Positions 52,689 to 62,791 of a stretch of 64,000 nt of DNA are shown one piece after another (the stretch's first letter is position 1; the number at the start of each line of letters is the position of its first letter). The notes beneath the pieces were generated by a model. The model was given only the letters and a program-made list of their open reading frames with translations, was not told the origin of the DNA and did not search any database. The stretch spans positions 496,001-560,000 of the forward strand of contig CBDFGJ010000001.1 of assembly GCA_965247035.1 (NCBI GenBank). Direction: 5' to 3'. Position numbers and translations under genes: made by a program. The stretch is from Azophilus sp965247035 (GTDB lineage Bacteria > Pseudomonadota > Gammaproteobacteria > Pseudomonadales > Azotimanducaceae).

Positions 52689-53108
52689 TTAGGCCTGCTC
52701 GACCTTTACCCCCCGCCTGACCAGTTCGTGACGGGTGATCCTCCACTCGCTGTCGATGCGCTGCAGGTCCGATTTGTAGGTGGCCCAAAGCGTTAGGGTG
52801 CCGCCCTCCGGCTGCTTGAAATAGTGCAGCGCCTGCACGTCGGTGCGGGCCCGGGCGCTGTCGCCGTCCACTGTGGCTAGCTGCGGACCGAGCATGTGCT
52901 GGGTTGGCCCGTACTGTTCGAGCGCGGCCTTGACAAAGGCCAGCCATGCGTCGGCGCCATGGACCGTCTGCTCACCGAAGCCGACCACCTCCACGTGGTC
53001 GGCGAAGCAGGACCGGTAGAGGTCGAAGTCCCGTTCGTCAACGCCGGCGGCGTACCTCAGCATGACATCCTGCAAGGCGATGCGGTCAGCGGTCAACTGG
53101 TTGGACAT
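52689..53108 (-). CDS. SnoaL/NTF2-like protein
   Basis: 139 aa. Cone-shaped alpha+beta fold pattern: ALQDVMLRYAAGVDERDFDLYRSCF, then HYFKQPEGGTLTLWATYKSDLQRI and SEWRITRHELVRR. Members are small isomerases/hydratases or ring-hydroxylase beta-subunit-like proteins. Convergent with the TRAP operon, upstream of nothing else on its strand within 100 bases. Confidence 0.8.
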   Translation of the reverse strand: MSNQLTADRIALQDVMLRYAAGVDERDFDLYRSCFADHVEVVGFGEQTVHGADAWLAFVKAALEQYGPTQHMLGPQLATVDGDSARARTDVQALHYFKQPEGGTLTLWATYKSDLQRIDSEWRITRHELVRRGVKVEQA

Positions 53109-53210
53109 GATGCCTCCTAGATTAGTAATGCATGACCAACAGGCCTTGCCGGGCGCGGGCCTAGCCTTAAGCCCCGCAAGACGCGGATAAGGTGTGGCGT
53201 AAAGGCGTTC

Positions 53211-54644
53211 CTATCCGGCTGTGCCGTAACCCATGATGGCTTTGACCTCAAGGAATTCCTCAAAGCCATGAACCCCCCATTCACGTCCGTTGCCTGATTG
53301 CTTGTAACCGCCAAAGGGCGCTTTGTTGTCCATCGAAGCGCCGTTCAGGTGGACGTTGCCACTGCGGATCTGACGGGCCAAGGCCTTGGCCCGTTCTGGG
53401 TTGCCGGATGAGATGTAGCCGGAAAGCCCATAGATGGTGTCGTTGGCGATGCGCACCGCATCCTCGTCGTCCTTGTAGCCGATCAAGGACAACACCGGGC
53501 CGAAAATCTCCTCCTTGGCAATGGTCATGTCGTTGGTCACATGGGAGAACACGGTCGGGCGGACGTAGTAGCCTTGGTTGAGGCCGTCTGGGCGACCTGG
53601 GCCGCCGGTCTCAAGCTGGGCACCTTCGTCGATGCCTTTTTCAATGAGGTTTTGAATTTTGTTGAATTGTGCTTCGGAGGCCACCGGACCAATGGTGGTG
53701 TCCTGCGCATTCGGATTTCCCACCTTCACGTTTTCAGCCGCGGCCCGGGCGATGGCGGCGGCCTCGTCCATGCGCTCTTGGGGCACCAGCATACGCGAGG
53801 GCGCGTTGCAGGATTGGCCGGAGTTCATGCACAAGCTGAAGACGTCACGCGCAATGGCTTGTTGGAAGTCGGCATCGTCGAGGATGATGTTGGCGGATTT
53901 GCCACCAAGCTCCTGGGCCACGCGCTTAACCGTTGGCGCGGCGTTCCTAGCCACTTCAATGCCCGCCCGGGTGGAGCCGGTGAAGGACATCATGTCCACA
54001 TCCGGGTGTGACGAAAGAGCCACTCCGACGCCTTGGCCATCGCCGTTGACTAGGTTGAACACGCCCGCCGGCACACCCGCTTGGTCGAGTATTTCAGTGA
54101 ACAATATGGCGTTTAGAGGTGCGACCTCAGACGGTTTAAGCACCATGGTGCAGCCGGCCGCCAAGGCCGGTGCCACCTTGCAGGTAATCTGGTTGATGGG
54201 CCAGTTCCAAGGCGTAATGAAGCCGCACACGCCGGCCGGCTCCCTGATGATGTGGGAATTGCCGATGTCCTCCTCGAATTGGAAGTTCTTGAGCACCTCC
54301 AAGGTGGTCATGAAGTGGCCGAGCCCGGAGGGGGCTTGGGCTGCTTTCGCGAGCGCCATGGGCGCACCCATTTCCTGGCTGATGACCTCCGCCACTTCAC
54401 CCATGCGGGCGCTGTAGGTGGCGATAATCTTCTCCATAAGCGCCACCCGCTCGTCGCGACTGGTTTGGGAGAAGGTTTCGAATGCGGCCTTCGCCGCCGC
54501 AACCGCCCGGTCCACGTCCGCCAAGCCGCCCAAGGCGATGCTGTCAATGGCTTCTTCGGTTGCCGGGTTGATGACCTTAAGGGTTGCGGTGCTGCTGGGC
54601 TGCATCCACTCGCCGTTGATGTAGAATTTCTGCCTGTTGCTCAT
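53211..54644 (-). CDS. NAD(P)-dependent aldehyde dehydrogenase
   Basis: 477 aa, intact. TPWNWPINQITCKVAPALAAGC, the nucleotide block MSFTGSTRAGIEVA, the catalytic Glu in QELGGKSANIIL, and the catalytic Cys in MNSGQSCNAPSRM. The C-terminal GGYKQSGNGREWG is also typical. Oxidises a pathway aldehyde. It may make the broken copy at 35789 redundant. Confidence 0.92.
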   Translation of the reverse strand: MSNRQKFYINGEWMQPSSTATLKVINPATEEAIDSIALGGLADVDRAVAAAKAAFETFSQTSRDERVALMEKIIATYSARMGEVAEVISQEMGAPMALAKAAQAPSGLGHFMTTLEVLKNFQFEEDIGNSHIIREPAGVCGFITPWNWPINQITCKVAPALAAGCTMVLKPSEVAPLNAILFTEILDQAGVPAGVFNLVNGDGQGVGVALSSHPDVDMMSFTGSTRAGIEVARNAAPTVKRVAQELGGKSANIILDDADFQQAIARDVFSLCMNSGQSCNAPSRMLVPQERMDEAAAIARAAAENVKVGNPNAQDTTIGPVASEAQFNKIQNLIEKGIDEGAQLETGGPGRPDGLNQGYYVRPTVFSHVTNDMTIAKEEIFGPVLSLIGYKDDEDAVRIANDTIYGLSGYISSGNPERAKALARQIRSGNVHLNGASMDNKAPFGGYKQSGNGREWGVHGFEEFLEVKAIMGYGTAG

Positions 54645-54708
54645 GCTTTTGTCTCCGTTTGCTTGGCGTCAAACTGCGCCTTGGTTGAATGCTGGTTGGA
54701 ATCGCGCT

Positions 54709-55005
54709 CTACCCCAAGTTCATGCTTTGGGAGATGACGGCGAAGCCTTCGGTGGCGGCTAGCCTTTTGCCCACCACCGCTTGGTATTCCTCGGATTTGT
54801 ACCACGCTTTGACCGCTTCCGTGGATTCAAATTTCAAAACAACGGTTTGCGGACCTGGCGGGGTTCCCTCCACGGTCTCGGCGGCGGCGTCGAAAGCGAC
54901 CAGTTCCGCGCCGTGGGCTTGGATGGTGGGGCCGGCGCCGCCTTGGTACTCTCGGTAAAGAGCAGGGTCGTTAACCCGATATTGGGCGATGAAATAGGCT
55001 GCCAT
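54709..55005 (-). CDS. DUF1330-family small protein
   Basis: 98 aa: MAAYFIAQYRVNDPALYREYQ and the VVLKFESTEAVKAWYKSEEYQ block, as in the protein at 31012. Between an aldehyde dehydrogenase and a flavin hydroxylase-like gene on the same strand, so probably one operon of three. Confidence 0.87.
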   Translation of the reverse strand: MAAYFIAQYRVNDPALYREYQGGAGPTIQAHGAELVAFDAAAETVEGTPPGPQTVVLKFESTEAVKAWYKSEEYQAVVGKRLAATEGFAVISQSMNLG

Positions 55006-55053
55006 GATTCCTCCTTAACCTGTGATGTTTAGCCCGTGATGTTGCATCCGTCG

Positions 55054-56286
55054 CTACTTGCTGATCTGCGGCTCGCCTTCTCCGGACAGTTCCGGCAAAC
55101 CAGCGTGACCTAAGTACATTTTGCCGATCTCGGCGTACAGCGGATGCGCCACCCAACGATGCGTGGCGCATCCGTGGGCGTCGCGCAGCTTGCGCTCCAA
55201 GGGGCAGTCCATGCGCAGGCTGGTGGTGCCGGCGGCGTTGTGGACGCTATTGACCACATGCATGGACGCGTTGGCCGCGTGGGTGCAGGCGAGCCGAGCG
55301 AGCTTGGTGGTCTCAGCGCCCGGCGTTGGGGCGCCCGCTTCGAGTTCAGCCACCACCTCGTCCATGGTCTCCATGAGGAATGCGCGGGCGGCGCGCAGCG
55401 CGGCTTCACCCTCACCGACTCGATAGTGGGCAATGGGCTTGTCTTTCAGCGCCGAGGCGGAAAACAGGGGAACCTTGTTCTGGGCGATGTCGGAGAAGGC
55501 ATTCAGCGCCCCGCGCGCAACGCCGATGGACACCGCAGCCTTGTTGAAGGAGAGCCGCAGCGCGACGGGAATGCGGAACACCGGGTTGGGATAGTGGGCG
55601 GGCAGGCCGAAAAGCTCAACGCCGGACAGCCGTTCCGGCACCCGGGCGCCATCGGCGAATACGTCGTGGCTGCCGGAGCCGCGCAAGCCGGCCATGTTCC
55701 AAGTGTCCACGATTTCCCATTCGCTGCGCTGCAGGAACCACATGCGGAAAATAGGGTTGCCGTCATCGCCTAAGGCGGGTTCGCCGTCCTTGACTATGGG
55801 CGCGGCCATAAAACACCACGTCGCATTGTGGCAGCCGCTTTGGAAGGTTGTCTGGCCGGACACCAAGTAATCCCCGTTCCTCTGCTTGACGGCGAACGAC
55901 GGTTTGGTGCCGGGGCCACCGCCGCCGCACATGATGGTCCGGGGGTTGCCCAAGTAGACTTCTCGGGCGATCTTGGGATCCATTCCGCCAGCGGCGATGG
56001 CGTTGATCTCAGAGCCGATCATCACGTTCCAGCCAACGGAGCCGTCTATGGCGGCGATGGCCTCAAGCACCTCAATGGTCTCGCGCACGCTGGCGTTTTC
56101 GCCACCGAGTTCGTAGGGCAGGGTGAAGCGGTACAGACCCTCTTCAATGAGAATGTCCGCCGTCTCCGCCGACAAGTGGCGAAGCCGCTGCGCTTCATCG
56201 CCGCCTTTGACAATGACGTCCTTCAGCCGATGCACACGCTGCAAAGGCGTTTCGGTGAAACCCGCTTGTTGGGTTGCTTCCGCCAT
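55054..56286 (-). CDS. Flavin-dependent hydroxylase / acyl-CoA-dehydrogenase-like protein
   Basis: 410 aa from the ATG at 56286 (eight codons upstream another ATG). The domain order is that of acyl-CoA dehydrogenases but with the features of the two-component hydroxylase group (HpaH/HsaA-like): GSVGWNVMIGSE, CGGGGPGTKPSFAVKQRNGDYLVSG, TWNMAGLRGSGSHDVF, and no catalytic Glu segment of the dehydrogenases. It would hydroxylate or desaturate a substrate with reduced flavin from a separate reductase, which was not found nearby. Confidence 0.8.
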   Translation of the reverse strand: MAEATQQAGFTETPLQRVHRLKDVIVKGGDEAQRLRHLSAETADILIEEGLYRFTLPYELGGENASVRETIEVLEAIAAIDGSVGWNVMIGSEINAIAAGGMDPKIAREVYLGNPRTIMCGGGGPGTKPSFAVKQRNGDYLVSGQTTFQSGCHNATWCFMAAPIVKDGEPALGDDGNPIFRMWFLQRSEWEIVDTWNMAGLRGSGSHDVFADGARVPERLSGVELFGLPAHYPNPVFRIPVALRLSFNKAAVSIGVARGALNAFSDIAQNKVPLFSASALKDKPIAHYRVGEGEAALRAARAFLMETMDEVVAELEAGAPTPGAETTKLARLACTHAANASMHVVNSVHNAAGTTSLRMDCPLERKLRDAHGCATHRWVAHPLYAEIGKMYLGHAGLPELSGEGEPQISK

Positions 56287-56356
56287 TTGGATTTTCCCGC
56301 TCCTCCTCATTGAGTGGCGGGACAGAATAACGGCCCTTGACCTGAAAGAAAAGGGA

Positions 56357-56776
56357 AAGACTGTTGCGAAATCCCGCTGATTGCCCTAGTCGCCAGTTTT
56401 GCGGCGTGGTTCGCTGCCACTGATGGGAGTGTCCGGGCATGGGAGCGGCTGGAGGATTTTTTCATGACCCTGATTTCGGAGCGGTTGGCGTAGGCCGGCG
56501 TTCCGTGCCAAGTTGGGCCCTGAGCGACTGGCGACACGTGGGTTGAAAGGTCGGCGAGGTCCGCTCACGGCTCGGCCGCACGGGCGATGAGGCGGACATG
56601 ATGACTCGTGCGCTGCTGCTGTGGCAGTGGCGTTCACTGTCGAACCGGAAGCTGAAGCACGCGTTGCGGGTGTGGTTGGGTTGCATGTGGTTCCGTAGCA
56701 CCTCGGTACACACCGCTCCTCGCCCAAACCTTGGGAAACAGGCCGGAAGTTAAGCCGATTCAACCCAATTCGCACC
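56357..56776. mobile_element. IS-like remnant, inverted relative to 20.7 kb
   Basis: The blocks 56718-56776 and 56357-56378 correspond, in reverse complement and same order, to 20668-20724 and 20867-20889. No intact transposase frame. The 56287-57118 gap otherwise carries only the HNH fragment. Confidence 0.5.
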
Positions 56777-57018
56777 TAGCATGTCGCCATAGACCAACCG
56801 CGCCTAGGAATCCTTCTTGGCGCGTGGCCGCGCTGGCGCTCAGCGCGGGCGGCTTTCACTTCTGGGCGCTGGGTACGGGCGCGGTGGTCCACCGCCGTTT
56901 TAGCCTTGTGGTATTTCGTGCAGCGCGGTTGCAGGTTGCCCCAATCGGTCGGTCCACCCCAACCATGGGGCTTGATGTGATCGATTTCAGAGGCCACGCC
57001 GCTGCACAATTCGTACGC
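56776..57018 (-). pseudogene. HNH endonuclease fragment
   Basis: The frame PAYELCSGVASEIDHIKPHGWGGPTD-W-GNLQP, then RCTKYHKAKTA, has the EIDHI..N..H pattern of HNH nucleases. A TAA lies a few codons before, so the N-terminal zinc-finger half is missing. It abuts the IS-like remnant. Confidence 0.65.
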
Positions 57019-57118
57019 AGGTTAGGTTGGGTAGGCGGCCAGGACAGGATGATGAAATGTCCCGCGCCGGGGTGCTGTTAGACTAATCGGCCAACCGAAA
57101 TTGGGCAAGAGAAGCAGC

Positions 57119-57907
57119 ATGATGGATTTGCAGGATGCGGTGGTCATCGTCACCGGCTCTTCAAGTGGCGTCGGTGCTGCCTGTGCGCGGCAGTTGGCCG
57201 AGCGGGGCTGCAACGTCGTCATCAACTACGCCCACAACGAAGAGGGCGCTCGGCAGGTTGCAGCGGAATGCGGGGGTTTCGGCGTCGAGGCCGAAGTGGT
57301 CCAGGCCGATGTGGCGGACGATGCGGATTGCCGCCGGCTGGTGGGGACGGCGGAAGCCAAGTGGGGGCGGCTTGATGGCTTGGTCAACAATGCAGGCACC
57401 ACCAAGTTTTGCAGCCATGAGGACCTGGACGGTTTGGACAAGCAGGATTTCCTGCACATCTACGGCGTCAATGCGGTGGGGCCTTACCAGATGGCCCGGG
57501 CGGCCGCACCCCTGATGCGCCGCGGGGGGCGGGGCAGCATCGTCAATGTGGCCTCCATCGCCGGCGTCATGGGCATCGGCAGTTGCATCGCTTACGCTGC
57601 CTCCAAGGGCGCCTTGATTACCCTAGGCCTATCCTTGGCGCGCGTGCTGGGGCCGGAGATCCGGGTCAATACGGTTTGCCCCGGCTTCATTCAGGGCGGC
57701 TGGCTGAGCGAAGGCATGGGTGCCGAAGCCTACGAGCGCACCAAGACCCATTTGGAGCGCATCACCCCCTTGCGCCTGACCGCAACTGCCGACACCGTGG
57801 CCGAGGCGGTGCTGTACTTCCTTGCCGGAGCCGGCGTGGTGACCGGCGAGACGCTGCTGCTCGACGGCGGCTACCACCTGCAGCAAATGCCCATGGCCCG
57901 ACGTTGA
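57119..57907 (+). CDS. Short-chain dehydrogenase/reductase
   Basis: 262 aa from the ATG at 57119 with AAGAGAAG upstream. Classical SDR: TGSSSGVGAA nucleotide motif (13-22), NNAG, catalytic Ser in VNVASIAG and YAASK with Tyr and Lys, PGFIQGGW after it. NAD(P)-dependent reduction or oxidation of a keto/hydroxy group. Confidence 0.9.
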   Translation: MMDLQDAVVIVTGSSSGVGAACARQLAERGCNVVINYAHNEEGARQVAAECGGFGVEAEVVQADVADDADCRRLVGTAEAKWGRLDGLVNNAGTTKFCSHEDLDGLDKQDFLHIYGVNAVGPYQMARAAAPLMRRGGRGSIVNVASIAGVMGIGSCIAYAASKGALITLGLSLARVLGPEIRVNTVCPGFIQGGWLSEGMGAEAYERTKTHLERITPLRLTATADTVAEAVLYFLAGAGVVTGETLLLDGGYHLQQMPMARR

Positions 57908-58089
57908 ACCGCGGCCTTCGGCGGGCGGGAGCGAGCTTAATTCGTCCGCCCCCTGTTGTCGCGATCAGAAGGGTTGGCTCGGTTGCAACCGCTGGTGGCG
58001 GACAAAGGCAGTTGATCGATTGAGGGTGCTGCTTCGGGCAAGGTCGTTGGAGGTGGCAAATCCCAATTCTAGCCGATTGTCGCCGCAAT

Positions 58090-58119
58090 GGACCGCTTGG
58101 CATAGCGGCTCAGCGGTCC
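58090..58119. terminator. Hairpin between convergent genes
   Basis: GGACCGCT and AGCGGTCC make an 8-bp perfect stem around a 14-base loop, between the SDR (plus) and BatD (minus) stops. No T-run. The rest of the 218-base gap shows nothing. Confidence 0.4.
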
Positions 58120-58125
58120 CTTGAA

Positions 58126-59847
58126 CTATTTGTGATCAGATTTGTTCAGTTCAAGCAAATCCTCGCTGCCCGCCTCCTGGGCTTCGTCAATCAGGCGGCG
58201 AGTGCTGTGCAGCAATTCATCGCCGCTGATCGCCAAAGTCGGAGCGCTGCCATAAACCGCTTGATTCAGACGATCCAGCAGCTTCTTGGCGTCGGGTGAA
58301 TTCTTGACTCGGGCTAGGGTGTCCGCCACGGATGTTCGCCACAGAACAGACAGGTGGTTCAGCCAAGCGTCGCGTTGGGATTTCACGTCCTGGCTTCGGC
58401 AGGCGCGTTCAAACGCCTTCCAGGATCGACGCACCGCCTTGGTCGAAAATGGGTCATCTTTTGGGGCTCGGGCTTGGGCCCTGCGGTTGGCTCGCCGGAC
58501 CATCGAGGCTGCGGCCCAGCCGATCAACCCGACACTGCAAAGAGCGAGCAGCCAAGCCGTATAATCCCGCAAGGCCCAGTCCGCGCCACCCATCTCTTCG
58601 ACTTCGGTTGAATTGGGGGCGGTGCCTGTCGGCTCGGATTGGAGCGCGGGCGCTGACGCCGGCGGCTCGCCTAGGATGCGTACCAAACGCTGCGGCAGCA
58701 CCGCCTCTTCAACGCGCTCATTCACTGTGTCCCACCAAGTCAGCGATAGACCGGGCAAGACAGCCTCTCCCGGATAGATCGGTATGATGGAATGCGCTTC
58801 GCGCCTGATGCCGTGAAGGTGGCTGGGGGAGTGATCGTCTTCAAAGCGGGTCGGCTCTGGATACTGCTTGAAGGACTGAGCCGGCAAGTCCAGGTTCAGA
58901 GGCGGAACTGAAGAGCCTCTGTTGCCCAGCACCTTGATCTGGATCGTTCGCAGCAATGGCTCGCCCACCCGAAAGGACGGGTTCTCAGGCTGCCAAGCCT
59001 CGCTGATCGATACCTCCGTCGCCGGTAGCCAAGGCTTGGTGGCAGGATATTCGGCTGGAATCGGCAGGACTTCAAGGATGATTTCCGGCGTGCTGACCGG
59101 AACGGCGGATCGGCGGCCAGCGTTGCGCGTTCGCAACCGCACCGCACTCATGATGGATGCCTTCGCAATGGACAGAGGCCCGCTTTTTTCGGGGAATATG
59201 GCGTAGCGTTGCTCGTGCATCCGATAGGATCTTCCGTTGCGCAATACATTGGAGGTCTTGTCATTCTCCAAGACCACCACCAGAGCATCGGCCAACTGCG
59301 GCGCTGCGGGCAAATTGCCGTATGGTTGCACGCCGCTGGTGTAGAGCAGCTGTCGGGTCAGTACGGTTTGGGCTTGCACCCGCACTGGGTTGGGTGACAG
59401 CTCCACCTCGAAGAACACCAAACTGCTGACGGCTTCGCGGATTTCCTCGCTCAAGGCGTTGACCTTGAGTTGCAGCGGCCGACTCCATTCACCGCCGATG
59501 CGAAGCGGCGGGATATCCAGCAAGCCGACCCGCTTTGGCCGCAGGTCGATGTGATACTCAACATGGCGCTGCTCTTCCCCGTTGATGCTTTGGAAATGCG
59601 TGGAGGTGCTGACACCAAGGACTTCAAAAGCCTTTTCCAAGGGGCTCCGGTCCAGCTCGACCGGTTGGCTGGCGCCGTCCACTCGCAGAACCAGCCGAGC
59701 GGTATCCAATTCGTCAATGGCCGAAGGGGTGATGGTGCTGGCTATGTCCGCCTGCGCTGTGGTGGCCAACCCCTGAATTGCGCCCGCAAGCACAACCGCG
59801 ATCAGGGCAGTGCCATATATAGATTTTTTATTAAAAAAGAGTCTCAA
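58126..59847 (-). CDS. batD: BatD-like oxygen tolerance protein
   Basis: 573 aa. Signal peptide to about 33 (AVVLAGAIQGLATTAQA), periplasmic beta-rich BatD region (FEVLGVSTSTHFQSINGEEQ, FFEVELSPNPVRVQAQTVLTRQLLYTS), one membrane helix near 445 (WLLALCSVGLIGWAAASMV) and a cytoplasmic helical tail. Last gene of the Bat set, separated by 183 AT-rich bases from BatB/C, so it may have its own promoter. Role in membrane-protein or envelope stress is not settled. Confidence 0.87.
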   Translation of the reverse strand: MRLFFNKKSIYGTALIAVVLAGAIQGLATTAQADIASTITPSAIDELDTARLVLRVDGASQPVELDRSPLEKAFEVLGVSTSTHFQSINGEEQRHVEYHIDLRPKRVGLLDIPPLRIGGEWSRPLQLKVNALSEEIREAVSSLVFFEVELSPNPVRVQAQTVLTRQLLYTSGVQPYGNLPAAPQLADALVVVLENDKTSNVLRNGRSYRMHEQRYAIFPEKSGPLSIAKASIMSAVRLRTRNAGRRSAVPVSTPEIILEVLPIPAEYPATKPWLPATEVSISEAWQPENPSFRVGEPLLRTIQIKVLGNRGSSVPPLNLDLPAQSFKQYPEPTRFEDDHSPSHLHGIRREAHSIIPIYPGEAVLPGLSLTWWDTVNERVEEAVLPQRLVRILGEPPASAPALQSEPTGTAPNSTEVEEMGGADWALRDYTAWLLALCSVGLIGWAAASMVRRANRRAQARAPKDDPFSTKAVRRSWKAFERACRSQDVKSQRDAWLNHLSVLWRTSVADTLARVKNSPDAKKLLDRLNQAVYGSAPTLAISGDELLHSTRRLIDEAQEAGSEDLLELNKSDHK

Positions 59848-60030
59848 TTTATTGAAATATATAATATTTGTAATGGGATAAATCGCCCATGATCCATTGC
59901 TTGCAAAGCTCGATCACAGCGTAGAGTGCGCCTTGCCGATCCGGTGCCCTTGATTGGGTGTTTATTTGTGCTCAAGCCCTTGTGCTCAAGGGCGGGCCCA
60001 GCCCAAAGTTCAGCGCCACGGACGTGCGCC

Positions 60031-61797
60031 TCACCATATTTTCTCCTGCTCCCGGCTGCGGTATTCACCTCGGCGCAGTCTCTGATTGGTTTCGTACCGG
60101 AACTTGCGCCGAAGCAGGCCGCCTGGGTCGTCAGGCACCCGGCGCAGCCACTGCTCCATAGCCTCGGCTTCCTCGTTACGGCTGTCGCCGCCTGCAGCAG
60201 AGAGCTCGGCGGTTTGGCCGGCATCTTCTGCGCCTTCCTGCGGCTGTAGTTGCTGCCGGTCTTGGTCGTCTTGCTCGGCCCCGACCCCTGCTTGCTGCTC
60301 CTCGCCGTTCGGACTGGCGGGCGAAGGCGCTTGGTTGGCACCGTCCCGCCCTTGGCTGTTCTGGGGGTGTTCATTGCCCTGACCGCCTTGATTGCCGTCA
60401 GCGGACTGCTCAGCTTGTTGCTGCGCCAACAACCGCCCCACCAAAGCCTTGTTGAAAACAGCATCTTCGTGGTTGGGCTCGGCCTTCAGCACCTCCTCGT
60501 AGGCGGCAAGGGCGTTGGTGTAGTCGCCTAGGTGGGCGAGGGCGTTGCCGAGGTTGTAGTGGCTGCTTGACGCGGCGACCGGGTCGCGCCAATCCTTCGC
60601 CGCGCCTTCATAGTCTTGGCTGTGATACTTCGCTGCGGCACGCCATTGGCTGTTTTCAAAGAGCTGTGCGGCGATGTCAGGTTGTCCCTGTTCGAGCGCT
60701 TGCTGAGCCTGCTGATCTCGGCCCAGCCAGAGATCTTCCCAGACGCCCGCAAACGCCTGCGGCGCCGGCAGGCTCGCCATCAAGCCGAGGGTCAGGCAAA
60801 CCAACAACCCGCGTCGAAAACCAACCAAAAGAACGGGCAAAAGGGCGAGGGCGCCCCAGTAGCCCATGTCCGCCCAAGCATCGAACTCCCGGTCCACTTT
60901 GATGTTCTCCGTTGCCGTGGGCAGCGACGTATGCAATAGCTCGACGATGTCCCCGTCACCGACTTCAATGTTGCGATAGCGCCCGCGGCAGAGCTGGGCG
61001 ACAGCGGCGAGACGGCTGGCGTCCAGCGGCGTGCGCACCAGTTCCCCCGACTCGGTTCTCAGATGTTGGCCGGGCTGGTTCATGAGGTCCAATGGAATGA
61101 GCGCGTCCGCCGAAGTGCCGACGCCGAGGATGGACAGCGGGCGATGGCTACTGCAGCGATCCGCCACTGCGCTGACCTGATCGATGCCGTCGGTCACCAA
61201 CAGCATGCGGCCCTCGGCCATGCGCGCATTGTCAAAGAGATTGTGCGCTAAGTCGAGGGCGCTGCCTGTGTTGCTGCCCAGCACCGGCATCATGGCCGGG
61301 TTGAGCGACGTCAGTAGGTTCTCGATGGTGCGCACGTCGTCAGTCAGGGGCGCCACTATGTGGGCGTCGCCAGCGTAGGCCACCAAAGCCGTAAACCCTT
61401 CGCTCCGTCGGCGCAGGACATCGGTGATTTTATGGGCGGCGCGCGTGAGCCTGGAGGGAGAGAGGTCCTCAGCATACATCGACAGCGATAAATCAAACAG
61501 AATCACCAAGCCATCTCCCTTCTGCTCCACCGGCTGCGGTTGCCGTTCCCAGGTCGGGCCGGCCAGCCCCAGAGCACCCAAGGAAAGCCCCAATCCAATC
61601 ACCCAAGGCGTGCAGCGCCGGCTGGCGCTCTCTTGACGCTCCAGCAACACCGCAAGCAGTTCCGGCGCCAATGCGTTGCGCCAAGGAGACCCACTCCATC
61701 GGCGACGGGCCCAAAGCAGGGTCAGGGCCAGCGCGGGCAAGATGGCCAGCAGCCACCAAGGACGCAAAAAATGCAGTGCTTGGAGGTTTTCAATCAT
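60031..61797 (-). CDS. batB: BatB/BatC fusion: VWA domain plus TPR
   Basis: 588 aa. Two N-terminal membrane helices, then a VWA domain with intact MIDAS (DLSLS at 102-106; VTDGIDQ), a membrane segment near 325-345, and a TPR pair (YNLGNALAHLGDYTNALAAYEEVLKAEPNHEDA). The tail (about 470-560) is low-complexity Gln/Glu/Gly. Bacteroidetes have BatB and BatC as separate genes; the fusion is the proteobacterial form. It overlaps BatA by eight bases. Confidence 0.9.
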   Translation of the reverse strand: MIENLQALHFLRPWWLLAILPALALTLLWARRRWSGSPWRNALAPELLAVLLERQESASRRCTPWVIGLGLSLGALGLAGPTWERQPQPVEQKGDGLVILFDLSLSMYAEDLSPSRLTRAAHKITDVLRRRSEGFTALVAYAGDAHIVAPLTDDVRTIENLLTSLNPAMMPVLGSNTGSALDLAHNLFDNARMAEGRMLLVTDGIDQVSAVADRCSSHRPLSILGVGTSADALIPLDLMNQPGQHLRTESGELVRTPLDASRLAAVAQLCRGRYRNIEVGDGDIVELLHTSLPTATENIKVDREFDAWADMGYWGALALLPVLLVGFRRGLLVCLTLGLMASLPAPQAFAGVWEDLWLGRDQQAQQALEQGQPDIAAQLFENSQWRAAAKYHSQDYEGAAKDWRDPVAASSSHYNLGNALAHLGDYTNALAAYEEVLKAEPNHEDAVFNKALVGRLLAQQQAEQSADGNQGGQGNEHPQNSQGRDGANQAPSPASPNGEEQQAGVGAEQDDQDRQQLQPQEGAEDAGQTAELSAAGGDSRNEEAEAMEQWLRRVPDDPGGLLRRKFRYETNQRLRRGEYRSREQEKIW

Positions 61798-62791
61798 GAT
61801 GACGCCGAACTAGCGCGGCCGCCAGAAGCAAACAAAGGAGCAGCCAGGCAAAAGCCATGGGCCAGTCATACAGGGCCGCAATGGGACGATAGATCTCGGG
61901 ATCCTGTTCAATGGGTTCAAGTTGGTCGATGATGCCGTAAATTTCAAGTAGCGCTTGGCTGTCGCGGGCGCGAAAGTACCGGCCGTCCGTGGCCGCGGCG
62001 ATGGCGTTCAAGGTTTCCTCGTCCAACTCGACGGAAGGGTTGATCAGCTGCGAGCCGAAGATGCTGAACGGACTCGGCAGCCGCATCTCCTCGGCGCCGA
62101 CGCCGATGGTGTAGATGCGGACCGCATCGGCGGCGGCAAGTTCAGCCGCCTTGATCGGCCCCACCTCGCCGACATTGTTGGCACCGTCCGTCAGCAGGAT
62201 GAGCACGCGCTCGCCGCTAGGATGTTCGCGCAGACGTTTGACGGCTAGCCCTATGGCATCGCCGATGGCGGTCTTGCCGCCGGCGATTCCCACCGGGGCT
62301 TCCTTCAGCAGTTGGTTGACGCTGGCGAGATCAAAGGTCAGCGGCACCTGAAGATAGGCGTTGGTGCCAAACAGGATCAGCCCGACGCGATCGCCTTGCC
62401 GGGCGGCGATGAACTGCTGCACGACCTGCTTGACCGCGACCAAGCGGTCCACGACCTGGCCATTCAAATGCATGTCCGCGGTGCCCATGCTGCCGGATAT
62501 GTCCACCGCCAACATCAGGTCCCGTCCCGTTGTTGGCAGGGCGATGGGTTCCCCAACCCATTGCGGCCGGGCCGCGGCGGCGACGAGCGCCAACCAAGCC
62601 AGCCACAGGATGATGACTCGCCAACGCAGTCGGCCACCGCCCAGCAGCCGTTCTTGGGCTTGGATATCAAACGCCTTGGCATCCGGCACCCTCAGCGCTG
62701 ATTGCTGATGGGAAGCAGACGGCAACAGCCAACGCAGGATGGCCGGGGCCGGTGCGAGCACTAGCAGGTAGGGCCAGACCCATTCAATCAC
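61790..62791 (-). CDS. batA: BatA-like VWA membrane protein
   Basis: 333 aa. Membrane helices at both ends, VWA domain with MIDAS DISGS (97-101), T and D in the LTDGANNVGEVGP segment. Forms the Bat complex with BatB. Overlaps both neighbours by eight bases. Confidence 0.9.
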   Translation of the reverse strand: MIEWVWPYLLVLAPAPAILRWLLPSASHQQSALRVPDAKAFDIQAQERLLGGGRLRWRVIILWLAWLALVAAAARPQWVGEPIALPTTGRDLMLAVDISGSMGTADMHLNGQVVDRLVAVKQVVQQFIAARQGDRVGLILFGTNAYLQVPLTFDLASVNQLLKEAPVGIAGGKTAIGDAIGLAVKRLREHPSGERVLILLTDGANNVGEVGPIKAAELAAADAVRIYTIGVGAEEMRLPSPFSIFGSQLINPSVELDEETLNAIAAATDGRYFRARDSQALLEIYGIIDQLEPIEQDPEIYRPIAALYDWPMAFAWLLLCLLLAAALVRRHHD

